A stretch of 64,000 nucleotides of DNA from JAJVID01 sp035714085 (GCA_035714085.1 DASTMP010000215.1:13496-77495); one strand, 5' to 3'. Positions 44,525 through 54,292 are shown, numbered from the stretch's first letter. Numbers and translations: made by a program. The notes: generated by a model not told the origin, from the letters alone.

Positions 44525-45685
44525 ATGATAAAGAAATCCACTAACGCAAAAACGACAACTCCGGCGCGAGCCAAAAGACAACCTAAAGCGCACTCTAATG
44601 GGCGATTTTCGTATTGCAGCCTGCGCGAAGCCCCGGCCAGATCATTCAGCCCGGACGTCAATCCGAATCGAGTCAGGCTAATCCTCGTCTCTGACAAGAA
44701 ATGGGTGAACGGCACGGTCTTGCACTACTACTTCTTCGATAAGCCTACCGATGGCGAAAGAGTCTTCTTGGCGGACGGAACGAGCCAATTTATCCCATGG
44801 ACGACCACTGACGAGGAGAAGGAAGTCGTTCGCGCCGCGTTCAAGAAGTGGAAGGACGTGGGAATCGGCCTCAACTTTGAAGAGGTCTCGTCTCGTGAAG
44901 AGGCGGAGATTCGAATCGGGTTCATGCGAGGAGACGGCGCCTGGTCATATGTCGGTCGTGAAATTCTCGATTACGGCCCGAACGACCGGACGATGAACTT
45001 CGGCTGGTCTTTGACTCGGCGTTCCTCGGAAGTCGACACCGCGATCCATGAGATCGGCCACTGCGTAGGCTTTCCCCATGAGCACCAAAATCCGAACGCC
45101 GGTATCGTCTGGAACGAAGAAGCGGTCTATGCCGCGCTCGCCAAGCCGCCCAATAGCTGGTCACGCCAGACCACATATTGGAACATCATCCGAAAAATAA
45201 ACCCTGACACGGTTCAAGGTTCGAGTTGGGACCCGAATTCCATCATGCATTATCCGTTCGAGTCGGGGCTCATCAACGAGCCCGCCCAATACCGGCATGG
45301 GCTTCAACCGGCCGGCGCCTTATCGCAGCGGGACATCACCTGGGTTCGCGCCTTTTACCCGCCTTTGAATGACGCGGAGTTCGCCGAGTTGAAACCGTTA
45401 GAGTCTGCGCCGTTGACGATCACGGCGGGCCAACAAAAGAATTTTCGAATTCAACCCACCGCGACTCGCAGCTACGAGATCCGCACCTTCGGAGATTCTG
45501 ACGCCGTGATAGTTTTGTTCGAAGATGACAACGGACAGCCTAAGTATCTGAACGGCGATGATGACAGCGGCGAGAATCGCAACGCTTACATGAAGATCAA
45601 ACTCTTCAAAGACCGGAAATACATTCTCCGCGTTCGGCTGTACTACGCGGAGCGGCATGAGGAAACGGCTGTTATGTTGTGGTAA
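44525..45685 (+). CDS. astacin/metzincin-like zinc metalloprotease with C-terminal beta-domain
   Basis: A 386-residue metalloprotease. The full metzincin signature HEIGHCVGFPH (175-185) gives three His ligands and the catalytic Glu176, followed by the Met-turn in SIMHYPFE, as in M12A/astacin-like peptidases. The N-terminal 45 residues are basic and disordered and lack a signal peptide. The last 95 residues (LTITAGQQKNFRIQPTATRS and after) look like a pre-peptidase C-terminal beta-sandwich, which often helps export or binding. The ATG at 44525 is chosen because GAGGA lies 5 nt upstream and the longer open frame overlaps the papain gene. It lies 112 nt after that gene and is probably co-expressed. 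Confidence 0.82.
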   Translation: MIKKSTNAKTTTPARAKRQPKAHSNGRFSYCSLREAPARSFSPDVNPNRVRLILVSDKKWVNGTVLHYYFFDKPTDGERVFLADGTSQFIPWTTTDEEKEVVRAAFKKWKDVGIGLNFEEVSSREEAEIRIGFMRGDGAWSYVGREILDYGPNDRTMNFGWSLTRRSSEVDTAIHEIGHCVGFPHEHQNPNAGIVWNEEAVYAALAKPPNSWSRQTTYWNIIRKINPDTVQGSSWDPNSIMHYPFESGLINEPAQYRHGLQPAGALSQRDITWVRAFYPPLNDAEFAELKPLESAPLTITAGQQKNFRIQPTATRSYEIRTFGDSDAVIVLFEDDNGQPKYLNGDDDSGENRNAYMKIKLFKDRKYILRVRLYYAERHEETAVMLW

Positions 45686-45714
45686 TAGACGGAATTCTTC
45701 CGGGAGCAAAAATA

Positions 45715-45834
45715 AAATAACTTTCCGGCCCTGAAGCTCTGGCTTGGGGGTTGCCATTCTCCGTCGTCAAGAGAGAGGCGCGAAGATCGCGTCAAAAGCG
45801 CGAAGGCATGAACGGAGGGGCCGGGAAGTTATTT
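45715..45834. repeat. 120-bp element with 17-bp imperfect terminal inverted repeats
   Basis: AAATAACTTTCCGGCCC at 45715-45731 and GGGCCGGGAAGTTATTT at 45818-45834 are complementary except for one position. The element fills the gap between the metzincin and the big membrane protein and ends only 14 nt before that start codon, where no ribosome-binding site is visible. It may be a MITE-like insertion or a regulatory hairpin. Confidence 0.5.
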
Positions 45835-45848
45835 AATTTCTTTCCCAT

Positions 45849-48800
45849 ATGAAGAATTCCAACTCGAACGACTGGTTGATTCCACTGCTGGCGGCCTTTG
45901 CGATTTATCTTCCGCTCTCTACTGCCGCGCCATCGCCGGACCAGCAATCATCGACGCAGCCGCAATCGCCGGCGTTCATACAGATGGTCCCTGCCGCGAC
46001 GCCGACGCCGACGCCGGGGGCGGGCCGGGTTCCGGGAGAAGCGGCCAGGTTGTTGTGCGATTTCTTCGGGCTGGAACCGGATCAGGATCAGAACGCTGGA
46101 TTGAATCCTCAACAGAAATCGGAGGCCGAAAACCGGAGGGGCGATTATTGCCGGATAAAATCGGTTTTAAACTCGAAGGCGAGTAAGCGCCCGCCTCCAT
46201 CCGGCTACGACGAGATCGAGTACCTGATCGCAACGGTTCCCGACCCGAGAGAGACGCGCCTGGATCACCAGTTCGATCGCGCTCTGGATGCGATCCGCCG
46301 AGCGCTTGAATCGGCTGATTACACTTTCGACCGTTTCTGGCTGCCCTGGGACAGAAGCAAGACCGCCCCGCCGCCTATTTCGTCTGCGGACCCGAGGACG
46401 GCGCAGATGGCGACGCGCCATTTGCGCGACCCGGGCGTGATCCTCTTTCGCGATCCGAGATCGAAGAGATTGTTGTTGCTGTTTCTGGTCGGAGAGACGC
46501 CGACCGGCGGAATTCATCGAGTCGCATTTCAAAACGCGCTACGGCAGATTGAAGAGCTTCCCCGTCGGGTGGGATCAACGACTGAAGCGCCTGCGCAAAA
46601 AAAAACGCTGCTTATCCTCGGCCCATACTTTCCAAGCTCGGCTAATTCGCTCGCGATACTGCTCAAGGGGTGGATAGAGGGACAAAAGACGCCGCCCAAA
46701 TTCAACATCATTACGGGAAGCACGGGGTTTATTAACAAAGACGATTTTCTGAAAGACCTGGCGCCGGTTGACGCCAGCTTTCACACTACGGTTATTGACA
46801 CGGAACAGGTCATCAACCAGTTTTATACATATCTGAGTAATCTCGATTCGCAGATCAGGCCGCCCGATGAGCGAGGTCCGGCCCGCGCTTACATCGCTGT
46901 TTTATCCGAAGCCGGCACGGGGCGCGGCCAGATTATACGTTGGAATATATGGGAGCTGAACGTTAGCAAAAAGCAGCCGCTGGTTCTTTCTCTGACTTAC
47001 CCTGTCCACATTTCGCAGCTTCGCGTCGAGGCGGCGAAGAGTTCCTCGCGCAATGACGCGAACAATGCGCCGGCGGTCAAAGACCCCAACCTGCCGCTGC
47101 CGATGAGCGAAACCGGCAGCGCCGGATCGAAGGACACCGCCCCACTCTTTTCGCCGCTCGAGACGGTCACGATGGAGCTGGCGCTCCGCGAAATTCTCAC
47201 CTCAATCCACCGCGAGCGGATTCGTTACGTAAGGGTGTCGGCGGCCGATCCGCAGGACCTCATCTTTCTCGTACACGAAATTCGCAAACATTGTCCGAAC
47301 GTGACGATCTTTACGACCAGCTCTGATCTGCTCTACCTGCACTCCGAATCCAATCTTGACTTTCAGGGAACGCTGGTCATCACCTCTTATCCGCTTTTCG
47401 CATTGAATCAGTTGTGGACCTATCCATACGGAGGCGACCGGTGGCGGTCACAATTTCCCACCCCGACGGAACAGGGCATTTACAACGCGACCCTCGCGCT
47501 GTTGGACAAAACAGACTGGATGCTGGAATACGGCGTCCCGTTCGAAAAATACAACGTCGGCGACAAGCGTTGTCCGGCGTTGTGGTTGGGCGTCGTCGGG
47601 CGCAACGGCATCTGGCCGGTCAAAATCTTCGATATTAAGCCCGGAGAAAAAGGCTGCGCTTTGTCCATCACTACCAGATCCTCTGCCTCGGCGCCGCGGC
47701 TCGGGCTGAGCGACAATTACAGGTCGCCGACAGGCGCGGGCTTTCTATTACTGATTGGCGTCATCTGCCTGCTGTTGTCGTTGATCCTGCTGGCGCAGTT
47801 AGTTCTTTTCTGGGGGCGCGGCCGGATTGATCAGGGCGACCCTGATCAATTGAGTGGGCGGCGGTCAAAATTGAGCAGAGCGATCATCGAGCCGATTCTC
47901 AAACTCGCGCGCCGGATCGAACCAGGGAATGAGGGGTCTTTACCGCGCCCACTTGTCTGGATCAGACGCGGATTGTTGGGGCAGGTTTTTGGCGATGAGG
48001 AGTTTTATTGTTATCGCATGGATCGACGCATCAACCTGTTGGGTTGTTGCGTCAGCCTGCTTACCGCCTCGCTCTTCATTTCGGGTGTGACCATGTTGCC
48101 CGCGTGGATACTGTGGAACACGAGGAATGGAGACGCGCTCCAGGTTGAGTGGGGTCGGCATCTGGCGATAGGAGTCCTGGCATGTACGATTCTTGTTTTC
48201 ACGCTGGGCGCCTTCATCTGGCTGATAGTGAGCATCGGCATGTGGATGGTCAGCGGGTGGCGCCATTTTCACAGGCGCATCTGGGTTTTGCTGGCGCTGG
48301 TTGTAGGCGCGATGATGATCACGTTCGTCGGTTGGGGGCTGTTCGAAGTTTTTTTCCGGTTCAAGACGCCGGAAAAGGTCTTCTTCTTCCTGCGCGCGAC
48401 CGAATTGACCAGTGGCGTTTCCGTATTGCTGCCGGCGCTGCTCGTCGGGCTGGCGGCGTTTCTATCATTCTTCGCCGCGTTGCGTCGGTTTAATCTGGCC
48501 GAGCGCATGCCATGTCTGCGCAACCCCCGGCAGCGGCCGGATGAGGCGCCGCAATTCCTGCGCTTCGATCACGAACGGGCGAAATCATTCGAGGGGTTGA
48601 AGGCTCTGGAAGACAACGTCAAGGAGATGATCGTCTGCCCCATCTTCAGGGCGCCGGGAGCGGCGCTCATTACGGCGCTGATCTCCATCGTTTATTGGCA
48701 TTTCTTTCAGAAGCATTTCATCCCGTCGGTCGACGGCCGGCGATTCGATTGGTATTTCGAGCTGGCGTTTTATGTCGTCCCGCTGATGCTGGTCTGGGCG

Positions 48801-49649
48801 CTGCTGCGGTTCTTCTGGTTGTGGTTGGCGACCAAGAGATTGTTGAAGCGTTTGTCGTGGCACCCGCTGATTTCGCAATACGCCGCCAGGCATTCCGAGG
48901 AGAAGCGCTTCGCGTCACTGCCGCAGATCGATCTGATGACGCCCACGCCGACCTACACCGCTTTGTCGCTTTCCGTGCGGCAGGCCCGGTCGTTTTATAA
49001 CGCGTTGAAGCTCGGGCCGGGGCAGGCCGAGGAGCGAAAGCGGATCGGACAGTTGGTCGAAGAGGCCGAAAGCGAATTGTCGCTCGCGCTCGGGGCCGAC
49101 GCGAAAGGCGACTGGCGGGAGGCCCTGCGGAAGCGCCGTTATTCGCAGGAGGCGCTGGCGGAGCTGACCGAGCGAGTCAGCGGCCTGCTCGAAGATTCGT
49201 GGCGGGCGGCTGGCGGCGCGGGACCGGAAGCCGCGTGGCGGGATGAAGGGAAGTTTTTCCTGATCTCGCACATAGTAGCCTTCCTGCAGCACGTCTTCGC
49301 GCACCTGCAGAATCTGGTCGGGCTGGTCACAATCGGGCTGTTGCTGATGCTGCTCGCGGCCATTTCTTATCCGTTCCAGCCGCGCGAGCCGTTGCTGCTG
49401 TTCAGTTGGGTGGCGATCCTGACCTCGGTTGTCGTGACGCTGTTTATCTTCGTGAGCGCGAACCGTGACAAGACGCTGAGCCTGCTCGCCGGGACGGCGC
49501 CCGGCAAACTGAACATCACGCGCGATCTCGTGTTCCGCGTCCTGGTCCACGGCGTGGCCCCGGTGATCGCGCTGCTCGGTGTACAATTCCCTGAAGCCGT
49601 GCGCCAGATATTTTCATGGCTGAATGTTTTTGAGGGGAAAGGTAATTAA
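45849..49649 (+). CDS. 1266-residue membrane protein with large exported N-terminal region
   Basis: I do not recognise this family. A signal peptide (about 1-27) is followed by a P-T-rich linker and about 590 residues outside the membrane with two alpha/beta-like stretches (KTLLILGPYFPSSANSLAIL and RIRYVRVSAADPQDLIFLVH), which suggests periplasmic-binding-protein-like lobes. From about 650 there are nine to ten membrane segments, for example FLLLIGVICLLLSLILLAQL, CVSLLTASLFISGVTMLPAW and LVGLVTIGLLLMLLAAISYP, with a cytoplasmic helical insert near 1030-1140. No catalytic motif is seen. Its place behind two proteases suggests it is a receptor, substrate or transporter for them; this is inference. 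Confidence 0.65.
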   Translation: MKNSNSNDWLIPLLAAFAIYLPLSTAAPSPDQQSSTQPQSPAFIQMVPAATPTPTPGAGRVPGEAARLLCDFFGLEPDQDQNAGLNPQQKSEAENRRGDYCRIKSVLNSKASKRPPPSGYDEIEYLIATVPDPRETRLDHQFDRALDAIRRALESADYTFDRFWLPWDRSKTAPPPISSADPRTAQMATRHLRDPGVILFRDPRSKRLLLLFLVGETPTGGIHRVAFQNALRQIEELPRRVGSTTEAPAQKKTLLILGPYFPSSANSLAILLKGWIEGQKTPPKFNIITGSTGFINKDDFLKDLAPVDASFHTTVIDTEQVINQFYTYLSNLDSQIRPPDERGPARAYIAVLSEAGTGRGQIIRWNIWELNVSKKQPLVLSLTYPVHISQLRVEAAKSSSRNDANNAPAVKDPNLPLPMSETGSAGSKDTAPLFSPLETVTMELALREILTSIHRERIRYVRVSAADPQDLIFLVHEIRKHCPNVTIFTTSSDLLYLHSESNLDFQGTLVITSYPLFALNQLWTYPYGGDRWRSQFPTPTEQGIYNATLALLDKTDWMLEYGVPFEKYNVGDKRCPALWLGVVGRNGIWPVKIFDIKPGEKGCALSITTRSSASAPRLGLSDNYRSPTGAGFLLLIGVICLLLSLILLAQLVLFWGRGRIDQGDPDQLSGRRSKLSRAIIEPILKLARRIEPGNEGSLPRPLVWIRRGLLGQVFGDEEFYCYRMDRRINLLGCCVSLLTASLFISGVTMLPAWILWNTRNGDALQVEWGRHLAIGVLACTILVFTLGAFIWLIVSIGMWMVSGWRHFHRRIWVLLALVVGAMMITFVGWGLFEVFFRFKTPEKVFFFLRATELTSGVSVLLPALLVGLAAFLSFFAALRRFNLAERMPCLRNPRQRPDEAPQFLRFDHERAKSFEGLKALEDNVKEMIVCPIFRAPGAALITALISIVYWHFFQKHFIPSVDGRRFDWYFELAFYVVPLMLVWALLRFFWLWLATKRLLKRLSWHPLISQYAARHSEEKRFASLPQIDLMTPTPTYTALSLSVRQARSFYNALKLGPGQAEERKRIGQLVEEAESELSLALGADAKGDWREALRKRRYSQEALAELTERVSGLLEDSWRAAGGAGPEAAWRDEGKFFLISHIVAFLQHVFAHLQNLVGLVTIGLLLMLLAAISYPFQPREPLLLFSWVAILTSVVVTLFIFVSANRDKTLSLLAGTAPGKLNITRDLVFRVLVHGVAPVIALLGVQFPEAVRQIFSWLNVFEGKGN

Positions 49650-49789
49650 TAAGCGACTGCGGCGCCGAACCCGGCGCTCCTCTCATTAAAACGCCGCTCG
49701 TATAAGGTGAAAAATTTTTCGCTCTCGCGCCAACCAAACAGCGCGCCCTCCGGTCTATGTGGACGACATCAAAAAAAGGATGAGAATCG

Positions 49790-50407
49790 GTGATCCAGGA
49801 AGATAAGTTGATCGAGCGCGCGCAGGAAGGCGATCAAGAGGCCTTCTGCTTGCTGGCTCGCGCTTACCAGCGGCGCATTTATGCGTTAGCGCTGCACTAC
49901 ACCCGCGACCCGCACGAGGCGGAGGACTTGTCACAGGAGGTTTGGCTGAAGGCTTACCGGGCCATCGGCGGCTTCCGCGGCGAGGCGGGCTTCTATACCT
50001 GGCTGCGCCGGATCACGGTCAACACCTTTCTCAACCATCAACGTGAGATGAATGCGATGTATAGCAGTGGAAAGAAAGCGTTCAGACTGGGCGAGTTGGT
50101 CTCTTTGGATGAATTGGGGCTGACTCCCGCGGAGCCGCGGCAGGCGCCCGAAGAGCGATTGCAACAACAGATGATGGTCGAGAAGGTGATGGAGGGGTTG
50201 AGCGAACTGACGGCGCAGCAGCGGCTGATCTTTTTGCTCAAACACCGCGAGGGGATGACCTACGATGAAATCGCCCGGGCCTGCGCGGTCTCGACGGGAA
50301 CGGTCAAAAAAGCGTTGTTCCGCGCGATCAATCGGCTGCGTGAGTACCTTGGCGTGAAATTCAGCGCGGCGGAGGACGTTTCCTACGCGGCGCGTGAGCG
50401 GCGCTGA
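49790..50407 (+). CDS. ECF RNA polymerase sigma factor (RpoE-like)
   Basis: A 205-residue sigma factor. Region 2 reads IYALALHYTRDPHEAEDLSQ and VWLKAYRAIGGFRGEAGFYTWLRRI (broken across these conserved blocks), and region 4 has LTAQQRLIFLLKHREGMTYD, then EIARACAVSTGTVKKALFRA. The start is a GTG at 49790 with AAGGATGAG about 9 nt upstream. The next gene, 24 nt on, looks like its membrane anti-sigma factor, and two HEAT-repeat exported proteins follow. This set suggests a stress-response unit with surface or periplasmic sensing. Confidence 0.88.
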   Translation: MIQEDKLIERAQEGDQEAFCLLARAYQRRIYALALHYTRDPHEAEDLSQEVWLKAYRAIGGFRGEAGFYTWLRRITVNTFLNHQREMNAMYSSGKKAFRLGELVSLDELGLTPAEPRQAPEERLQQQMMVEKVMEGLSELTAQQRLIFLLKHREGMTYDEIARACAVSTGTVKKALFRAINRLREYLGVKFSAAEDVSYAARERR

Positions 50408-50431
50408 AGCGCGCGATGCGAGTGAGTGGTT

Positions 50432-51463
50432 ATGCATGACTGTGTAAAGACAAGTGAGCTGTTGGTTGATCTGGTCTTTGACGAATTGGGACCTGAAGCC
50501 AGGCGGCGCGCGCTCCAGGGGCTTGATGGCTGCCCCGATTGCCTGGCGCAATACCGGTCCATGACGGAAGCGCTGCGCCTGTTTGATCAAGCGACCGAAA
50601 CCGCTATGCCGGAGGAAAGTTATTGGCCGGGCTATGAGACCAGATTGCGCGAGCGGTTGCGGCATGAACGCCCGAGATGGACGCTCCCGAGGTGGACACA
50701 GTGGCTGGCGGATTGGATCGGCGGCTTCAGGCTGTTAGCGGGGCCGCCACTGCCGGTGGCGGTTGGGCTGGCGCTGGTCTTGCTGGCGATCGGTTGGTGG
50801 GCGTGGCAACGACGTCATGCCGTGGGGCCTTCAGCCGGCGGCGCTGCTTACGCTACGAAGGTTCCGACGCCACAGCCAACGGTCGAACCGAATGTCCAAG
50901 TCATTGCAAAAACGCCAAAGCCGGGCGAGATTTCCAAGAGGCGAACGCCGGTTCATCCAACACTCCATATGGCAGTCAACATGACAGCCGCGAAATCGAA
51001 TGGCAAGGCGCCGTCAGTTCGGCGCGAAGAGCGGGGCGGGAATATAGTCGAAGACGTTGTTGTTTCGAGAGGACCTGATCAACCGTTGATCGCCGCCTCG
51101 CTCTTCACGCCGGAAACGATCAGGCATTTCGAGAAGGCGCAATTGATGCTGCGCTCGTTCCGCAGCGCGAGCGCCGCGAAAAGTTTGGCGACGACCGACC
51201 TGGCTTACGAGCGACAATTGTCTCGGCGGCTGCTCTACAAGAATATCCTGTTGCGGCGCGACGCGGAGATGAAGGGCAACCTGCCGGCGGAAGAGGCGCT
51301 CAGCAGCCTGGAGCCATTCCTGATCGACATCGCCAACTTGCCGGATAAGCCGTCGTCGGGCGAACTCGGCGACATCAGGGAACGCTTGCAGCGGAAAGAA
51401 CTGATCGCTTCGCTTCAGATCTCTTCGGCGCGGCCTTCGGCGCCCACGTATCAAAATCCATAA
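50432..51463 (+). CDS. membrane-anchored anti-sigma factor candidate
   Basis: A 343-residue protein with one membrane helix near residue 110-130 (PVAVGLALVLLAIGWWAW). The cytoplasmic N-terminus contains DGCPDCLAQYRSM, matching the C-x-x-C part of the zinc anti-sigma fold; the usual upstream His is not clear. The periplasmic part is P-T rich and then helical (ETIRHFEKAQLMLRSFRS), with no known domain. Its location 24 nt after the sigma gene supports the role. A GTG at 50426 in frame is an alternative start. The periplasmic region is longer than in typical anti-sigma factors. Confidence 0.72.
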   Translation: MHDCVKTSELLVDLVFDELGPEARRRALQGLDGCPDCLAQYRSMTEALRLFDQATETAMPEESYWPGYETRLRERLRHERPRWTLPRWTQWLADWIGGFRLLAGPPLPVAVGLALVLLAIGWWAWQRRHAVGPSAGGAAYATKVPTPQPTVEPNVQVIAKTPKPGEISKRRTPVHPTLHMAVNMTAAKSNGKAPSVRREERGGNIVEDVVVSRGPDQPLIAASLFTPETIRHFEKAQLMLRSFRSASAAKSLATTDLAYERQLSRRLLYKNILLRRDAEMKGNLPAEEALSSLEPFLIDIANLPDKPSSGELGDIRERLQRKELIASLQISSARPSAPTYQNP

Positions 51464-51492
51464 AACGGTCAGAGGGAGAGGAAGGAAATCAC

Positions 51493-53040
51493 ATGCGATA
51501 CGACATTCGCAATCATCAGCAGCTTCGCAGGCTGCTTCTTTTGGGCGGCCTGGTTTTATTTTCGGCCCTGGTCGAGGGCGGCTTGCTCGGGCGCAGCGCC
51601 CGAAATACCGTTGCCGGCGCCTCATACCAGGAACTGGAAAAACTCAACCGCTTCGTCCAAAGCTCGAACGCGAAGGACGAGGCGATGAAAGCCTTCCGGC
51701 AAGGCCGCGACCAGATCGAGGACGAGAATTGGACCGGCGCCGCGGCCACGTTCATTTCTTTCGTCGCCGATTACCCGAAACACAAGGACGTCGACGCCGC
51801 GCTCTACTGGACGGCCTTCGCGCTGAAGAAGCAGGGAAAGTTCGCCGAGGCGGACAGGGAGTTGGAGCGACTGATCCGCGAGCACCCGCGCTCGCACTGG
51901 CTCGACGATGCGCGCGCGATGCGCGTCGAGATCGCGGGCCAGACCGGGAACCGGCAGGTGGTCGAGAGAGAACTCGACAAGAACGACATGGAGATCAAGG
52001 CGATCGCGCTGCAAAGCCTGTTTCAATCCAACCCGGAACGCGCCGCCGCTTACGTCGCCGACATCCTCAAGCCCGGCTCCAATGTGGACCGGAGGTTGAA
52101 AGAGAACGCGATCGATCTGCTCGGGCAGAACATCGGGCCGGCGACTACACCGATGCTGATGAAAGTGGCGCGCGATCAAACCGATACGAAATTGCGTAAA
52201 AAGGCGATCTTCTGGCTCGGACAGAGCGGCGACGAGAGCGCCTTCGATCTGCTCAAAGAGGTCACCATGCAGTCGACTGACACGGAGGCCGCCAAGGCCG
52301 CGCTCTTCGCTCTCTCTCAGCACTCCAGTCCTCGCGCTTACGAACTGTTGGTCGAACTCGCCCGCGGCTCCTCCTCAAAGGAACTTCGGCGCGAAGCGAT
52401 CTTCTGGATCGGCCAGCGCGACCAGGAGGCGGCGGTGGACGACCTGACGAAGATCTATGAGGCCGAGCAGGATCTCGATCTCAAGAAGCACATCCTCTTC
52501 TCGCTCTCGCAACACCACAGCCAGCGCGCCCGCGCCAAATTGAGCGAGATCGCGCGCTCCGGCGGCGACGTCGAGGTGCGCAAGCAGGCGATCTTCTGCC
52601 TGAGCCAGCACAGTGGCGAGGAGAGCGTGGAGGAGTTGATCAAAATCTACGACGCGGACTCCAACACGGAAATCCGCAAACAGGTTCTCTTCGCGCTGAC
52701 GCAGACCGGTAGCGCGCGCGCGCAGGCGAAGCTTCTCGACGTCGCCCGCACGTCCGACAATAACGAAGTTCGGAAGCAAGCCATCTTCTGGCTCGGGCAG
52801 CAGGGCGGAAGCCAGGCGGTTGATTTCCTGGCGCAGTTGTACGACTCCGAGAAAAACGACGGCGTCAAGGCGCAACTCATCTTCACGCTCGGCCAATCCG
52901 ACCAGAAGGCCGCGTTGCGGAAGCTGATGCAGATCGCAAAGGGCGACGCTTCAGTGGAAATGAGGAAGAAAGCGATCTTCCAGCTCGGGCAGAGCAGCGA
53001 CCCCGAGGCCGCGAAATTCATCGAAGAAATTCTCAAATAG
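51493..53040 (+). CDS. exported HEAT-repeat protein with N-terminal TPR-like segment
   Basis: A 515-residue protein. A hydrophobic segment near residue 12-30 is a signal peptide or anchor. A YbgF-like TPR portion follows (TGAAATFISFVADYPKHKDV, then DRELERLIREHPRSHWLD). From about 150 there are ten to eleven HEAT repeats of about 31 residues with the core R-K-K-A-I-F-W-L-G-Q. Such stacks bind proteins. It is 29 nt after the anti-sigma gene and 13 nt before a second HEAT protein. The highly regular repeat wording suggests recent repeat expansion. Confidence 0.82.
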   Translation: MRYDIRNHQQLRRLLLLGGLVLFSALVEGGLLGRSARNTVAGASYQELEKLNRFVQSSNAKDEAMKAFRQGRDQIEDENWTGAAATFISFVADYPKHKDVDAALYWTAFALKKQGKFAEADRELERLIREHPRSHWLDDARAMRVEIAGQTGNRQVVERELDKNDMEIKAIALQSLFQSNPERAAAYVADILKPGSNVDRRLKENAIDLLGQNIGPATTPMLMKVARDQTDTKLRKKAIFWLGQSGDESAFDLLKEVTMQSTDTEAAKAALFALSQHSSPRAYELLVELARGSSSKELRREAIFWIGQRDQEAAVDDLTKIYEAEQDLDLKKHILFSLSQHHSQRARAKLSEIARSGGDVEVRKQAIFCLSQHSGEESVEELIKIYDADSNTEIRKQVLFALTQTGSARAQAKLLDVARTSDNNEVRKQAIFWLGQQGGSQAVDFLAQLYDSEKNDGVKAQLIFTLGQSDQKAALRKLMQIAKGDASVEMRKKAIFQLGQSSDPEAAKFIEEILK

Positions 53041-53053
53041 GGAGGGCATTAAG

Positions 53054-54271
53054 ATGATCGTCAGAACGTTTTTCCTGATCGCGATGGTAACGCTGGCCTG
53101 CCCGCAGGCCAGCCATGTTGGCTCGGTCAAGGCGCCTTGGGCTGTGGCCGCCGCCCCGGTCCCCATTGAATTTCAGCCGTTCGAGGCCGCTGCTGGCCCG
53201 GCGCCGATTCAACGACCGGGATTCGTCGCGGTCGAAGGGGCGAATCTTAGCGCCCGCATGGACGCGGCGGTCAGGCTCGGCCGCGCCGCCCAGGCCCTAT
53301 ACTGGACGGCCTACGCCTTCGACGTGCGCCCCGGCGTGTCGGTGGATATGGATTGGGACGGCAAAAGGACTTCGATGGACGGCGTCAACATCTCGTTCGA
53401 TGCGACGCGCGAGACACGCAATCTGGGCGTGTTCCTGCTGCGCGAACCGAACGACACGGCAGTCACGCGAGTGGAGGTCTACAACCTCGACCGCGCTCGC
53501 GAATATAGCGGCTATCGCGTTTACTGGCTGGGGCGCGCTGGCAATGAAGAGAGCTTGAACCTGTTGCGCGGGCTGGTCGAAGGCCGCAATGACAAGATAG
53601 CGGCCAAGGTCAGTGAACACGCGACTATGGCCATCGCCCTGCACGACGACGCGCGCGTCGCCGGGATTCTCAAGAACTTCGTCCGGCAATCCTCAGTTGA
53701 AAAAGTGCGGACGAGCGCCGTCTTCTGGCTCGGCCAGGTCGGCGGCGAGACTCAGTTCCTGGCCGACCTGGCGCGCAATGAGAGCGAGGGCAGGGAAGTG
53801 CGAAAACAGGCGGCCTTCGCCATTGGGATTAGCAAGGACAGCGACGCGATCTCGACGCTGCAAAACCTCTACCATTCCGTCACTAATCGCGACGTCAAGG
53901 AACAGATCATCTTCGCCGCATCGATCAATCAAGATAAGGACGCCGGGGTCAACTTCCTGATCGACGTCGCCGGCAAAGAAAACGACCAGGAGTCCCGCAA
54001 GAAAGCGATCTTCTGGCTCGGCCAGAAGGCGGGCGAACGCAGCTTGAACGCGCTGAAAGACACGCTTGACAGCTCGGACGGCGACACAGAAGTGCAAAAG
54101 CAGGCCGTCTTCGCCATTAGTCAACGGCCGAAAGACGAGTCCGTCCCGCTGCTCATCAAAATCGCCAAGACCCACGCTAACCCCGCCGTCCGCAAACAGG
54201 CGATCTTCTGGCTCGGGCAGACCGGCGACGAGAGGGCGGTGGATTTCTTCAAAGAAATCTTGCTCAAATGA
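53054..54271 (+). CDS. exported HEAT-repeat protein
   Basis: A 405-residue paralogue-like partner of the previous gene. It begins with a signal peptide (VRTFFLIAMVTLACPQAS) and a mature N-terminal region of about 130 residues with a beta-rich part (NLGVFLLREPNDTAVTRVEV). From residue 150 it has six to seven HEAT repeats with the same core wording (RKKAIFWLGQKAGERSLNAL). GGAGGG lies 9 nt before the ATG. It is the last gene of the sigma operon. A periplasmic scaffold role is inferred. Confidence 0.82.
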   Translation: MIVRTFFLIAMVTLACPQASHVGSVKAPWAVAAAPVPIEFQPFEAAAGPAPIQRPGFVAVEGANLSARMDAAVRLGRAAQALYWTAYAFDVRPGVSVDMDWDGKRTSMDGVNISFDATRETRNLGVFLLREPNDTAVTRVEVYNLDRAREYSGYRVYWLGRAGNEESLNLLRGLVEGRNDKIAAKVSEHATMAIALHDDARVAGILKNFVRQSSVEKVRTSAVFWLGQVGGETQFLADLARNESEGREVRKQAAFAIGISKDSDAISTLQNLYHSVTNRDVKEQIIFAASINQDKDAGVNFLIDVAGKENDQESRKKAIFWLGQKAGERSLNALKDTLDSSDGDTEVQKQAVFAISQRPKDESVPLLIKIAKTHANPAVRKQAIFWLGQTGDERAVDFFKEILLK

Positions 54272-54292
54272 GTGGTGGGGCCGCTTTGCTGT

